A DNA stretch of 64,000 nucleotides, taken from positions 259,107,368-259,171,367 of the forward strand of contig OY282560.1 in NCBI GenBank assembly GCA_958295665.1, given 5' to 3'. How positions within the stretch are numbered: the stretch's first letter is position 1; every line of letters starts with the position of its first letter. This DNA is from Tipula vernalis (lineage: Eukaryota; Arthropoda; Insecta; Diptera; Tipulidae). Both the position numbers and the translations under genes were made by a program. The notes beneath the pieces are model-generated. The model saw only the letters and a program-made list of their open reading frames with translations. It made no database searches and had not been told where the DNA came from. Shown here piece by piece: positions 46,387 to 58,342 of this stretch.

Positions 46387-46775
46387 ATCGCTTTGTAAAA
46401 TAATAAACTCGTTTTGTCGTCAGGTTTTTAATTAAATGTTATATTTTTTAATTATTTCTTTTTTATAAATTATTTTGATATTGAAACTATTTGGTTTTTA
46501 TCCAAATATTGGAGACAGAAATAATTTTAGTTTGAGTTTCGTTGTGTTTGTGTTCTCAGACAAAACTTCGAAATATAAATTATTATTTATATTTAAATAA
46601 ATAGGTGACGGTATAAATACCATATAAATATCTTAAAAAATCAAATTTAATTTAATTTAAATACCGAAAATATCATAAAGAAAATAAATTCAAAATTGAC
46701 AGCTGGAACCAAGAAAAAAGTTGGTTTTTTGTGTGATAAATCAGTGCGTTTAATGCCAAAAGTGATAAAAAATAT
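46387..46775. other. A+T-rich flank right of the piggyBac stack
   Basis: No gene is visible. The stretch probably belongs to the DNA in which piggyBac landed. Confidence 0.4.
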
Positions 46776-46812
46776 CATTATATTTTTTATCATTTTTGCC
46801 CGATTGAACACA
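46755..46812. repeat. Inverted arm matching 37127-37160, with local hairpin
   Basis: TCATTTTTGCCCGATTGAAC at 46790-46809 is the exact reverse complement of the start of the 37127 repeat. Just inside it GATAAAAAATAT is mirrored by ATATTTTTTATC, making a hairpin. Together with 37127 it may mark the ends of an older host element of piggyBac. Confidence 0.6.
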
Positions 46813-46894
46813 AGGTATGTAATGTCAAAATGTCAAACATTATTTTCTTAGAAAATTGTTTTTATTGTCCCACCTATTGTAAATTCGAAAAATA

Positions 46895-47490
46895 CTCTAG
46901 GATTAATTGTCTACATTAAATTATAACGAGTGGTCTATCTGTTTGCAATTTAATTTGGCTCTAAATTTAAAGACGAATGAATATTTTTCAAAGCGGTTTG
47001 TTTTAAAAGAAAGAGTATACATTGCCATTAAGTATGAAACACCATTAAGTATGAAACTGACATCCACGGCTGGCTTTACAGTACCCCATTCCGTCAACCC
47101 AATTTTTCAGAACATTTTCGATTGTATGGACTCCTGTCTCATCAATGGCAACTTTGATTGTCTTGGATAGTCTCACAGTTTATTAGTCTCGGTTTATCCA
47201 ATAACAATCCAGTTTCACGAACTCGCTTCACAAATTGATCCATAAATTGCCTTGTAGGCATTTAATTTCTACTGAATTTTCCACGTAAATTTCTTACAGT
47301 TTGGGTAGAATACTCACCACTTTGAAAGTAAGTTTTCAATATTTCGCAATTTTGTTCAAGCATAAAGCGACCCATTTCGTAAATGTCAAACATTAAACTA
47401 ATTTTCTGTTATAACACGAATGACATAAGTGTGGAGACACTCGAAATAACCGGTAGTTGAAATTGCAAACGCTAGATGGATCACCCTATA
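46895..47490 (-). pseudogene. mariner/Tc-superfamily transposase relic
   Basis: The minus strand starts near 47393 with MFDIYEMGRFMLEQNCEILK and continues YFQSGEYSTQTVRNLRGKFSRN and QFVKRVRETGLLLDKPR, the HTH region of a common insect mariner-like family (usual form: TYFQSGESYAATVRKLR). Further on, ETGVHTIENVLKNW near 47110-47150 is a much-decayed later part. The right border CTAGATGGATCACCC near 47476-47490 resembles a terminal repeat, but the partner was not found. Confidence 0.75.
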
Positions 47491-47676
47491 TATCCACATT
47501 TACTAACTTTAACTGGTGCACATTATCCAAATTTAGTAGGTAAATGTAAGTTGAACTCACATTACCCAAAGTAGTAGTCGAATGTGCACATTTCCGCCGA
47601 ATCTATACATTTGCTGCTCTATGCATATTAGCCATAACACGCAGATACCAGATAAATTAGAAATATCTCAGGGCCC

Positions 47677-47970
47677 GATTCCCTTAGTTGTATCGCTTAT
47701 CACGTCAAATAACGGTCAAGTTTTCATATTCCTTCTATAAACTCTGTATGCCTACTATGAAAAACATAATGACAATTGACTTTTTACGATTGAATTCATT
47801 TCAAATGATATGACAAGCAATGAGTAGCTCTGCTAGTAGTCACTTGAAATGACTATTGTCGTAAAAAGTCAGTGCAATATGATGTTTTTGACTGTCGTCT
47901 TACAGAGTTTATAGAAGGAGTATGAAACTTGACTGTTATTTGGCGTGACAAGCGATGCGACTGTGGGAAC
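47677..47970. mobile_element. MITE related to the 3289-6082 Harbinger element
   Basis: The left arm GATTCCCTTAGTTGTATCGC and the inverted right arm GGTTCCCACAGTCGCATCGC pair along more than 70 bp, including CAAATAACRGTCAAGTTT and TATAAACTCTGTA. The terminal words resemble those of the Harbinger element at 3289 (ATTCCATTAGTCGTGTCG). No coding region is present. The target duplication is unclear. Confidence 0.7.
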
Positions 47971-48759
47971 CACGAAATTGGATATGGATGGAAATATGGT
48001 TGTGTTCAATAATGGTTTATTTATTCGCATCACCGCAAGCCCACATATTATTTACGTCCATGGATTTTCATACCTTTATAGTGAAATAAGCAGAATTTTC
48101 TAACAAGCAATTACATTAACGATTTCTTATGTAAATGTACGTATCTATCCCATTTCCAACGTAAATGTCAAAAGATTTTAAAAACATTTAAAATCGGTTA
48201 AGAAATTCGCAGTTTTGTACCTTATGTCGTCATTTCGTCTCAATATTTTTCCCCGAATCTTAGATATCGTGTATAAAATTGTCACGTCAAAAAATTGCTT
48301 GTTTAAATCAATACACCAGTGCCTCCATGTGCTTAGTGTAAAAAATAGTAAAAAAAAAAGTGCACTCCACGCACACGTAGGAGCCCCATCTGTACAGTAT
48401 TCGCATCAAACGTAGAAACCAATAATTTCGTGCTATACCCAATCAATTAGATGATGGTTTGTTGTTCAAACCAAAGGGTATGAATATCAGGAGTACCAAA
48501 GTTTAATAAACAATTTAATCAGATATAGCACCAACCAATGCAAATTTTTTGTTTTTTCGAGCAGTTACACCAACAAAAATTTTTAACTAATCGTTTCTGC
48601 CTTAAATTTCCTATTCGTCCGTTGTTTTATTTGTAAAATTGGAAAAATATAACTACCTAAATATAACCCCCGTGACAACATGGTACCAAAGAGCAAGTAC
48701 ACATTATTGTAAATATATCAAATACGCTTTGAGGGCAAGAATTGTTGTTTTGTTGATTT
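47971..48759. other. Intergenic DNA without supported genes
   Basis: I see no gene or repeat border in this A+T-rich stretch. Confidence 0.4.
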
Positions 48760-49440
48760 CTTGAAAATCGCAAAAACCTTTGATAGTTTAGCACGATGGA
48801 GCAATATCCAAAATGAAAAAGCATCTATCGAAGGAATTTCACTCAGTTCTGGGAAACTATCTTCTTCAAAGGCAATACATGGTTAAACAAAATAGTACAA
48901 CCACTTGCTTATAATCAATGTTAAACTTGTTGTAGGAAACCGGTTTAGCTACAAAGCAATAATATCAATAGTTCCCGATAATTCAGCCATGCTGGTGCCA
49001 TACAATAATCCCGAAACTGCCTCAAAGGAATTACAGAATCATTTCAACAAAATCGAGGGCTGGCTGAACACATGGCGAACAAAAGTGAAAGTCATATTCA
49101 CCCCAAATAAACACACCTGCCCACCAGTAGTTGACTTAAATGATATAAAGATTCCTCAACAAACCAAGCTCAAATTTTAGATTTGCATCTGGCTGACATG
49201 GAAAAAATAATATTTTTCAAAATGTATTGGCTTACTACACAAAGCGATAATCAAACACAAGTGGATACGTGGTATACTGTGTGGAATATTTTTGCTTGGG
49301 TTCGTTGTAGGATTCACCAGCGCATCAAACGGAGAACTTCTGCAACAAAACCCAAGCGAAAATATTAAACATGTATTACCACACTGCAATAATAATATAC
49401 AAGGCGACATTGGAATTAAAACCATCAAAAACTAATCAAA
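48760..49440 (+). pseudogene. Jockey-type LINE reverse transcriptase fragment
   Basis: The + strand includes a KTFDSLARW-like start near 48775 (RT motif A region), then NSAMLVPYNNPETASKELQN near 48980-49040, which follows the YADD box in Jockey elements; here the YADD box itself is degenerate (VPDNSA). VIFTPNKHTCPPVV follows near 49090. After 49180 the frame continues as LHLADMEKI and MYWLTTQSDNQ, missing a piece. From 49265 an alternate frame is hydrophobic (GILCGIFLLGFVVGF) and may be unrelated. Confidence 0.7.
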
Positions 49441-50519
49441 GAATTCAATTCAAACTAATACTTAAAACTAGAAATAAATGATAAATCGACACACGATATT
49501 TATTTTAACATTTGTGGTGGAACTATCAAAAGAAGCGGTGAGGAAGATCTAATCTCTTTGATCTGAATCTACAAGGTTGACACATCTATTTATGAGATCT
49601 GGAGCATTTTAGGAGATGATTTTACCGTTTGTGGTGAAACTGTCAGATATGAAAGAAAGATATGAAGATATGAAGAAAAGATTGAAATATAAAGTTAGCT
49701 TGCAAAATTGCATTTCCAGATATCCTTGTGCAAGGCGGTCCAATAAGTAAGTGGCCTTAAGGAGATCTCGATTTTAGTGTGTGCATAAGAAAAAACAAAT
49801 ATCCTATGAATTTGGCAGTATTAGTATAATTCGCTAATACAACCTGCATGACCTAATGAGTGGATAAATTTTTCCATAATCATAATATTAAAATCTTATA
49901 AATTAAAAATGGAAACCTAAATCTTGAAAATATGAATTCCTTTTCTTAAAATATACCTAAAGAACATCTAATAGTGACACGCTAATATTATAAAAAAATA
50001 TACAAAAAAAAAAGTTATTTGCATGTGTTCTCACCAACGTTACCTATCGACTGGCGATAAAATTTACTAAACGAACTCGTCAAAAAGAACCGTTTGATTT
50101 AGCTAAGGGTTGAATGCAAGGATTTACCCAGATTTACGGAATTCCCCCATTTCCCCTACTAGATGAATACAATTTTAACTATTTTGATTAGTTGTCTGCG
50201 TTTGTCCTAGTGAGTTGCGATTTATTCATCACATGAAATTTTTGTTGAAAACGATGCAACACATATGTATATCCAAAAGGCCTGCCCCTGCCCCGAGATT
50301 ATTTTATCGACAATGAGGTTGTAGTTTAGACCTCCGTCCGTTCGTGACTTGGGTATTTCTTTTTTGATACTGAGCCAAAATTCAGAGACCATTTTGGAAA
50401 TATCATTAATAGAACGAACTGTGCGCTTGGTTTTGTTAAGCATTGGTCTAGGGAATTTCGTGATCTTCAAGTTACGAAGGCTCTCTTACCTTCATTCGAC
50501 TCCTGCTCGAGTATGCCAG
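49441..50519. other. Intergenic DNA without supported genes
   Basis: Short open stretches exist (for example 50222-50470 minus) but none has family features or splice borders. Confidence 0.4.
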
Positions 50520-50765
50520 TCAGGTGTGGTCATATAACATATCACGATGTTCATATAAAGAGAATTGTGGCAGTGCTGCATAGATTTGACCTCAGTGGAC
50601 AGTTACAATTTTCCGCTCTATCTGGATAGTCTAAAACTCATTAATTTACAATCATCAAATAAGGCGTCGTATTGTTGCAGATTTGCTTTTGTTCATCAAA
50701 TACTATCTGGCAGTATTGATTTTCCTGCGTTATTCGAATAATTAAAAGTTCCATTAATAAACTTA
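50520..50765 (+). pseudogene. Jockey-group LINE C-terminal fragment
   Basis: LDSLKLINLQSS followed, after a frame change, by FVHQILSGSIDFPALFE and LKVPLI corresponds to the C-terminal tail of Jockey-group LINE proteins, the same part seen as MIHAVFARDVICAKINCLEL at 53855-53920. Its ends are not defined. Confidence 0.55.
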
Positions 50766-50879
50766 AGTTAAAGTTATACAATGTACATGTTCTTAAGTAC
50801 ACAAGTTGTAATTTAGATATTGTAATATAGAAGTTTGCTTTTCGTTCCGTTCAAAAAGTTTGTTTTGTACATGTGAATG

Positions 50880-52200
50880 ACACAATCTTATCGTTCTCAT
50901 CTGTTTCATCATCGCTCACGGCTACCACATTTTCAATTCCAAAATCAACAGTCGCAGAGATAATTTCATCTAAATCAACAGAATTTACTTCGGTTGTGGC
51001 CTCACCATCCACAGTAACGTATTCTGTAGCACTGCAAATTCTGAATTAAATTCTGAACCTGATTCCGGTTGACGACAAATCTTCATTCTCTGATATTGGA
51101 TATTGATTTTCAAAGATAAAACCGCAATATTTGGGCGATATTTGTTGGCACGCAATTTTTAGAATTTGAATTGCATCAAGAAATGCGATTTTGTTTGCCA
51201 GGACGGAAGCACTGCCGCAACTTTCCATTTCTACAAGCAAATTCTGTAACATGAACTTTCTATAGTGTACCTTCATGTTGGGAATTACACCAGAATAGAG
51301 CGGTTGAAGTTTAGAGGTTGTATTAGGTGGTAAATATTCTAGTTGGATATTTGAGAATTTCAAATTCGAATAAGAAGCGGCATTATCTAAGAAAAAAAGG
51401 ATTTTCCGATTTGCAACTTTCATTTTGGTATTTAATTTGCTTAAATACTGTTTAAAAGTCATCCATGCTTTTTTATTGGAGTAGTAATCGACACCTATAT
51501 TTTCGATATTTAATTTCTTAAAACATCGTGGTCGCGCTGGTTTATCAATTACAAGGGGCTTTTCAATAATGCCATCCCCAAATATGGTTAACAACACCGC
51601 CATTCATTCTTTGGAAAATTTGCCCCCTCAACAAATTTTTCCCCTTACATTTAAACTTTTAGAAGGGAGCATCCGGTAGAAAAGCGCCGTTTCATCGCAA
51701 TTTCCTATGTTCTTTGGCTCATATCCATTGCAAATATCATTTATTTTTCTGAACCATTCAGCCATTACTTTTACCACAAATCGTATTAAAGCTAATGTGA
51801 AATCGTTTTCTAAAACTTCTCAGCCACCCATTCGATGCCTTAAAATTTAGAATATTCATTTTTGAAGCTATTTTAATTGCTTCTGCTTGAAGTATCGGTC
51901 CGGAGAGTGGAACATTTTTTGATCGCGCAATACAAAACCATTGAAACAAGACTTCATTTACACTTTCAAAATTAGATTGTCTGAAGCTTTTATCAATGTC
52001 ATGTGTAACCGATTTTTTCAAAATTTCGACTTGTTTCGACAACAAGGCATAAACGGTGGTTTTCCCACATTTAAAATGAGCGCATATTCTTTACGAATTT
52101 TTTTTCTTTTAGACGCATTTGAATCAGCTGTTTTTTTGGTCCTAACGACAAATTAATATTTTTCTTTGCTGTCATTTTATTTACACGACTAAAACTGTAT
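50880..52200 (-). mobile_element. pogo/Tigger transposon relic
   Basis: The coding part 51046-52175 is of pogo/Tigger type. At the 5' side of the gene, sequences such as AATACAGTTTTAGTCGTGTA (minus strand, near 52200) resemble a CAGT-type terminus. No confident partner is seen beyond 50880, so the element's ends are uncertain. Confidence 0.7.
51046..52175 (-). pseudogene. pogo/Tigger transposase pseudogene
   Basis: Order on the minus strand: a Psq/HTH start (KEKKFVKNMRSF, near 52100), then LSKQVEILKKSV and the CENP-B-type second HTH (GPILQAEAIKIASKM, GWLRSFRKRF) at 51758-52045. The DDE_1 core follows: NCDETALFY near 51690 (first Asp), FFLDNAASY near 51385 (second Asp) and LQPLYSGVIPNMK near 51290, where active members have PLDQG. 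The third catalytic residue is thus changed. Frameshifts at about 51600 and 51770 add to its inactivity. Confidence 0.85.
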
Positions 52201-52299
52201 TAACCCAAATGGTACGTATTTATGTAGCAAGTTTTACACACATTAAGTAGTAAGTTTTACACACCATATATAACACAAACTGTATAAAAAGAAGAACAC

Positions 52300-54203
52300 G
52301 ATTATGCATTGTATTCTCACCTTCGGTATGAGTTTAAGGTTTTGAATCAATTTATGTATGGTAATTATTTGTTAGAAATTGAATCTGGTATCAAGTCCAA
52401 TCCATCGTGTTTCTGGCATTATATTAACTCTAAAAGAAAATCTGTTGGTTATCCTTTACCCATGAGTTATAATGATAGGCAAGCTCATGATCTAAATGCT
52501 GTTTGTGAATTATTTGCAACGTTTTTCAAATCCGTTTATTCAGTCGAAAATGTTTTAACATCTCCCAGTGACCAAGTCTTGGTCAATAATCATATTCACT
52601 GTATTTCTTCTTTTACGGCGGAACAAATCAAAATGGCTTTAGTTGGAATTAATAGTAAAATGTCTATGGGCCCTGATAGTATTCCCTCACTACTCTTAAA
52701 TAATTGCACCGAAGCCTTAAGTGGCCATTTAGCACATTTATTTAATTATAGCTTTAGGCAAGGTATTTTTCCCTAGTGCTGGAAACCCTCTTATGTAATT
52801 CCAGTATTTAAATCGGGACCTAAAAATTCAGTTGAGAATTATAGAGGAATAACTATTTTATCTGTTATCCCTAAACTTTTTGAAAAACTGGTAAAGGATT
52901 GAATTTATCTTAATATTAAAAACTTAATTGTTCCCCAACAGAAAGGTTTTTTTTTCTGGTAGATCAACGACATCCAATCTTGCAGTGTTTGTTAATGATG
53001 CGATATGCTGTTTAGAAAAAGGTGCCCTAGTTGACACTATCTATACAGATTTCAGTAAGGCCTTTAACAAAATTAATCACAAATTAAAGTGAATTCTAAT
53101 TTTATTCCTATAAAATGGTTATCATCTTATTGGTCGCAAAGGTCTCAACTAGTACGTATTGGTCAAAATTATTCTGATAAGTTTACAGTCTCATCTGGTG
53201 TTTCTCAGGGCAGTCATTTAGGTCCATTATTATTTATTCTATTTGTTAATGATATTGTTACATGTTTTAAGTTTTGTAAATGTCTGTTATATGCAGATGA
53301 CCTAAAAATTTACGCTACTATCCGAAATGGTGCAGACGTTTTATTGGTACAACAGGACCTTAATCGGTTTAGTGGTTGGACTACCGAAAATCGTTTAGCT
53401 CTCAATATCTCCAAATGTAAAACTATGTCATTTGCACGAATTAAGATATTAATTGTAGCTCCGTACAGTTTACAAAACGTGGAAATAGATAGAGTTACTC
53501 AGTTTATTGATTTAGGTGTTTTGTTTACAGATAACCTAAGTTTTACTAAACATATAGAAATGATTGTAGCTAGAGCCGGCCCGATGCTTGGTTTCATAAA
53601 GAGACATGCTCGTCAATTTTTTGACACATATACTCTCAAGACATTATATATACTGCTTTTGTTAGGAATATTTTGGAATACGCTGTAGTTATCTGGAGTT
53701 CTGGTTATAAAATCTTTAGTGATCGTATTGAGCGAATTCAAAAAGTTCTTAATATTTGCCCTCCGAAGACTTCCAAGGTCAACTTCAGGATTTAGTTTAT
53801 TCTTATGCCGGCCGTTGTACACTTTTGAACATTCGTAGTCTTGAATTCAGAAGAGAGATGATTCATGCAGTATTTGCTCGGGATGTAATTTGTGCTAAGA
53901 TTAATTGCCTGGAATTGCTTGACTTATATTCATTTTACGTTCCTAAGAGAATTCTTCGTCCATGACAGTTAAAACTGAGTATTGCTTTTCATCGTACGAA
54001 TTATGGAATTGATGAACCGGTCGCGCGTACGTCAAAATATTTTAACAAATATTCAGAACTTTTCGATTTTAACATTTCAAGGGATCTTTTTAAGAGTCGT
54101 ATTCGAAATAATAATTTGTAACACTTTTTTGTATACAAAATTATTGGTATTGTAACCTGTGCTATTTGTTATTGCTGATAATAAATAAATAAATAAACAA
54201 ACA
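52300..54203 (+). mobile_element. Jockey-group LINE, 5'-truncated, TAAA tail
   Basis: The fragment begins within the region upstream of RT, runs through RT and the C-terminal part, and ends in a (TAAA)n-like tail at 54178-54202 (AATAAATAAATAAATAAACA). RT motifs are listed with the coding entry. It directly follows the pogo relic. I could not fix a target duplication. Confidence 0.85.
52309..54120 (+). pseudogene. LINE reverse transcriptase pseudogene
   Basis: Piece one (52309-52776) has MGPDSIPSLLLNNC (RT motif 1 region) and VIPVFKSGPKNSVENYRGI just after a stop at 52776. Next come LFEKLVKD and a stretch with several stops around 52900-53090, covering the motif A region (IYTDFSKAFNKI). Piece two (53089-53688) has GVSQGSHLGPLLFILFVNDI and the catalytic CLLYADDLKIY (YADD), then TENRLALNISKCKTMSF. 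The tail ends near KSRIRNNNL at 54118. The layout fits Jockey-group elements of the Daphne/Crack kind, but clade assignment is by eye. Confidence 0.87.
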
Positions 54204-54437
54204 AGATTCGTGGAATTTATTTGGATTTAACGAAACTCTACCATAATACGCGATTCCATGCACATAAACCGAGTTGAACCTAGGTTAACTCTATCATGGA
54301 AACATGGTAATGGATTAATGCATTTTCAAGTGTAGCAAATTTTTAATTTTTTTCGTCTATATCTTTATTAATATTTTCTTAGTTTTTGTTTTACTTATTA
54401 CTAACCAACACTGGATTATGTAACTATCCACGGCTTG
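54204..54437. other. Intergenic DNA between LINE and BEL/Pao copy
   Basis: A short A+T-rich spacer with no feature, apart from CTTG just before the LTR. Confidence 0.4.
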
Positions 54438-54767
54438 TGTTATGATTCTATGGTTAAAATATATATGGTCAGAAAAATATATGTGTAACATTAGAATATA
54501 CCAATAAAATAAAAAGAATGATAGAATGAGAGAACATCGAAAGAAAATACAAACGTTGTAATTCAGAATTCAGTGCGCATTCAGCAGTTAATTAGTAAAG
54601 TCATTTTTTCTATATACAATCCACTAAAGTAGTTACAAAGAAAAGAGTGAAATAAAATTATAATTCAATAGATGTAATATAAACATCGTGGTTTTTTATT
54701 TCCCAAAAGGAAGAGAATATACAGTACCAAAACACAAGAAGAAGAAAATTAAAGATACGATAAAACA
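54438..54767 (+). repeat. 5' LTR of BEL/Pao element
   Basis: The LTR starts TGTTATGATTCTATGGTTAA and ends AGATACGATAAAACA. It is followed by TTTGGTCCATCGAGCGG, where a tRNA primer site would lie. It matches the 3' LTR with scattered substitutions and small indels. Confidence 0.92.
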
Positions 54768-55114
54768 TTTGGTCCATCGAGCGGATATACGTAATTGTGT
54801 AGAAAAATTTTAATTGGAGTTTAGATCGAAAAACCGTTATAACCGCGTGTTGAGCAAGTGAATAACATTGAAAAAATATGGTACGCCAGTGTGATCATCA
54901 GGATTCAACATTATTAATTGGTGATTAATAACTAATAGGTATTTATTGCGATAGTTTGGTAATTTTGGTGAAGGATTTTAGATATTTGGTGCGACATCGC
55001 GATAGCGTTAAAAATAATAGATTTGAATTCGTTTTCCTAACCTTGAATTGTGTTGAAATGGATATCGAACGCGTGAAAAAATAAATTAAAAAGTTAATTC
55101 GTAAACGATCGGGT

Positions 55115-57071
55115 GTGAAAATACGCTTCAATACCCTGAAGAAGTATATAGATAATTTTGTCGAGGAGAATGAAAAGAGTGAATTTCTTTTGAAATGCCG
55201 TTATGAAAAATTGGATGAGTGTTTAGGTAGTTATGTTGAGGTGTATGGTGAGCTGGTTAATTTAGCATCGGAGTTAGAGGATGAAACAGAATTAGAGGGG
55301 ATTGAGTTAGATTATTGCGAATTTCAGGAGTCATTTTTTGAGTTACAGTTTTTGTTTAAAAAGGAATTAGAACAGTATAAAAGGAGTTCAGCGGAAAGAG
55401 ATGAGGGTGAAACGTTACAGCAGACAAAGATGGAAGAGTTCAATGTAGATTCAAGTTCTTATAGACCGTTATCTAGGAGAGATTCTATTGTAACGAATAA
55501 TGAAACAGGTGCATCGGTAAACCCAAAAACTTGTTTCACTTCGCAATTCACGAATCAATGTTTAAATTCACAACCACAATTTCAAATACCACAACAGCTT
55601 ACATCATTAGGAAAATCGCATTCGATAAAATTGCCAAGGATATCATTACCGCGTTTTAATGGTAACTTAGAGAAGTGGCTTCAATTTAGAGATTCATTTA
55701 GAATAATGGTAGCTGGTAATCCAGCATTGTCGGATTTAGAAAAATTTTATTATTTGAGTGGTAATTTGGATGGTGAAGCTAAAGGTGTGATTGAGGAAAT
55801 AGAATTTTGCGACGATGGATTCAAACTCGCTTGAGATGCTTTGATTTCAAGGTATGACGATAAAAATCAATAATTGACAAACATGTTCGATCATTTTTCA
55901 ATTTAAAGCCAGTTCAAAGGGAATCCAAGTATGAATTACAACAACTTTTAGATGATAGTTTAAGAAATTTACGTGCGCTGGAGAACTTGGGAGAAATGCT
56001 AAGTGATGAGGTAATAGTGTATACGATTAAAGAACGGTTAATTAAGGAAACTAGGAAATTATGGGAAACGAATTTAAATTAAATATAAGCCCAACTTGGA
56101 AAGAAATGGTAGATTTTTACAAGGTCGTTGTAGTATTTTAGCCGCTTTAGGTGATAATAGTAAACAAGAAATAGGTGTTTCATCAACCATAAAAGGAAAG
56201 AATCTCACTCTAAAACGTTCGTGACATCTGAAATATCACAAACAAGTAAATCGTATGTGTGTGGAATTTGTAGGCAGAATCATTTTATCACAGAATGTGG
56301 AAAGTTTTTAAATTTGACCGGCGAACAGCGTTATGAAAAGGCTAGACTGATTGGTGGGGACCTAGATGCGTGTACTGCAATAAAAAACATAATAAGTGTT
56401 TACATATGGAATCAGCAGATAAATCTGCGAGTGAATCAAATAAATTGCAGAATAAGAAACCTTGTAGAGGCATGGGCAGTTCTCAGTCGGAAAATATGTC
56501 GAAAGAACCTAATAGGAATACAGGTAACATTAATAATGGAATCACATTATATTGTCATAAGGATAACAAAAAGATACAGATCTTGCTATCAACAGCCATG
56601 ATCGGAATCTTAGATTCACAAGGTCAAAGTCACTTGTGTAGGGCGTTGCTTGATTCGGCTTCGTAGTCTAATTTTATTTCAGCGGAGTTGGCTGACAAAT
56701 TGGCAATATCCAAAAGTTTTGTAGCACATTCAATTGCAGGTTTAAATAACACTAAAACAGATATTAAAAATAAAATAATTACGAAGATTAATTCTCGAAT
56801 TAATGGTTTTGATTGCCAAGTGGATTTCCTTGTGGTACTCGAAATAGCAAATAATTTGCCCTCTGAGTACATAAGTATAGACAATTGGCAAATTCCAAAG
56901 GGTATAGTGCTAGCTGATCCTAATTTTAATATTCCGGGTTCAATAGATGTTTTATTAGCCGCTGAGGTATTTTATAAGGTACTAGTAGATGGAAGTTTAA
57001 AATTGGCACAAAATTTGCCAATGTTGCATGACACGATTTTCGGATGGGTGATGTGGCAAATACGAAAATAG
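55115..57071 (+). pseudogene. BEL/Pao gag and protease pseudogene
   Basis: The open part 55115-55834 starts with a coiled-coil-like helix-rich region, then LPRISLPRFNGNLEKWLQFR and NLDGEAKGVIEEIEF, the conserved BEL gag core (DUF1759-like). After a stop the gag continues in broken frames to 56220. Cysteine knuckles follow (CGICRQNHFITEC near 56262 and CYCNKKHNKC-like near 56370). The protease site LLDSAS is at about 56645. The segment 56688-57071 leads toward RT (IPKGIVLADPNFN, GSIDVLLAAEVFY). Confidence 0.85.
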
Positions 57072-58342
57072 TTTAAAAGAAAATTTTGTATGTTTGGGGG
57101 ATTCTAGAAAAATGGCAGCGACACGGTTTGAATATTTGGAAAAAAGACTTGATAGAAATCCTAATCTCAAAACACAGTACGTTGACTTCATGCGAGAATA
57201 TGAGCGTTTAGGTCATATGAGGGATAGTTAAATTGGATAGTTCCACCACCAAAATGAGAGTGGTTTTCGATGCTTCGGCGAAAACATCGACCAATTTGTC
57301 TCTCAAAGATGTACTTTTGGTAGGTCCTGTCGTTCAAAAGGACTTATTTTCCATTATATTAGGATTTCGAAAATTTGTCTACGCGTATACAACGGACATT
57401 GAAAAAATGTACAGACAAATTAATGTTTATGAAAAGCACACACCATTGCAGAAGATATTGTGGCGCGAGGATTCAAAGGACCAAATAAAGGAATTTGAAT
57501 TGCAGACTGTGACGTATGGTACGTCGGCTGCACCTTATTTGGCAACTAAAACACTTGTTCAATTGGCCATTGCAGAGAACCAGCATTTTTGTTGGAACCG
57601 GAAATAGCTTGGCCAAGTAAGTTTGTAAAGTCGAATTTGGATTTACCTGATTTAAAAAAACCGGACCTAGTCTTTTTGGCCATGTTGTATAAAGATATTT
57701 TTTTAATTGAAAATTGTAGTCGATTACCAAGGTTGGTTCGTGTTGTTGCATATTGCAAACGTTTTATACACAATTCAAGGGGGGAAAACAAATTCAGGAG
57801 AAACCTCGGGTCATTAGAACCATCTGAGTGTTGCACTCAGTGTTCAATAAAGAAATCGATTATCTAAAGTCTAAACGGGATCTGCCGGGCAATAGTAATA
57901 TACTTAGTTTGTCGCCATTCGTCGATGCAGAAGGTATATTAAGAGTGGGTGGGAGAATACACAAAAGTTCTTTGAATTATGATCAAAGGCATCAAGTATT
58001 GTTGCCAAGGCACCATTTCTCAACCATATTATCAAGAGAAGAACACATAAAAAACTTGCATGGTGGTGTTCAATCTACATTATTGAAAATTCGTCAGCAA
58101 TATTGGATCATAAACGGGAAAAATTTAGTAAAACAAATTATTCATGGCTGAAGGGGAACGTAGTATTGTTGAATTTTGTACAGGAGAAGGTGTCAAATGG
58201 AATTTCATTCCTGCTCGAACCCCACCTTATGACATTGGAGTTTTTATATACATTTGTCGTAGAAGTGGGAGGTATTATGAACTCAAGGCCTTTTTCTGAG
58301 ATGTCTTCCGATCCAAATGATCTTGAACCTCTTACTCCAGGT
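57072..58342 (+). pseudogene. BEL/Pao RT and integrase remnants
   Basis: RT: KMRVVFDASAKTSTNLSLKD, VGPVVQKDLFSI and TDIEKMYRQI at 57250-57420, ending in VTYGTSAAPYLATK near 57540. The YVDD box and RNase H are deleted. From 57600 a connection-like piece follows, then SLSPFVDAEGILRVGGRIHK (57905) and HGGVQSTLLKIRQQYW (58060). Most of the integrase core is missing. The piece VEVGGIMNSRPFSEMSSDPN at 58258-58320 ends at LEPLTPG, where the LINE is inserted. Confidence 0.85.

Noticed and set aside
49265..49435. Hydrophobic stretch GILCGIFLLGFVVGF taken as an envelope-like segment
   Set aside because: Too short and isolated, following a LINE fragment; no furin-like site or cysteine pattern to support an envelope protein.
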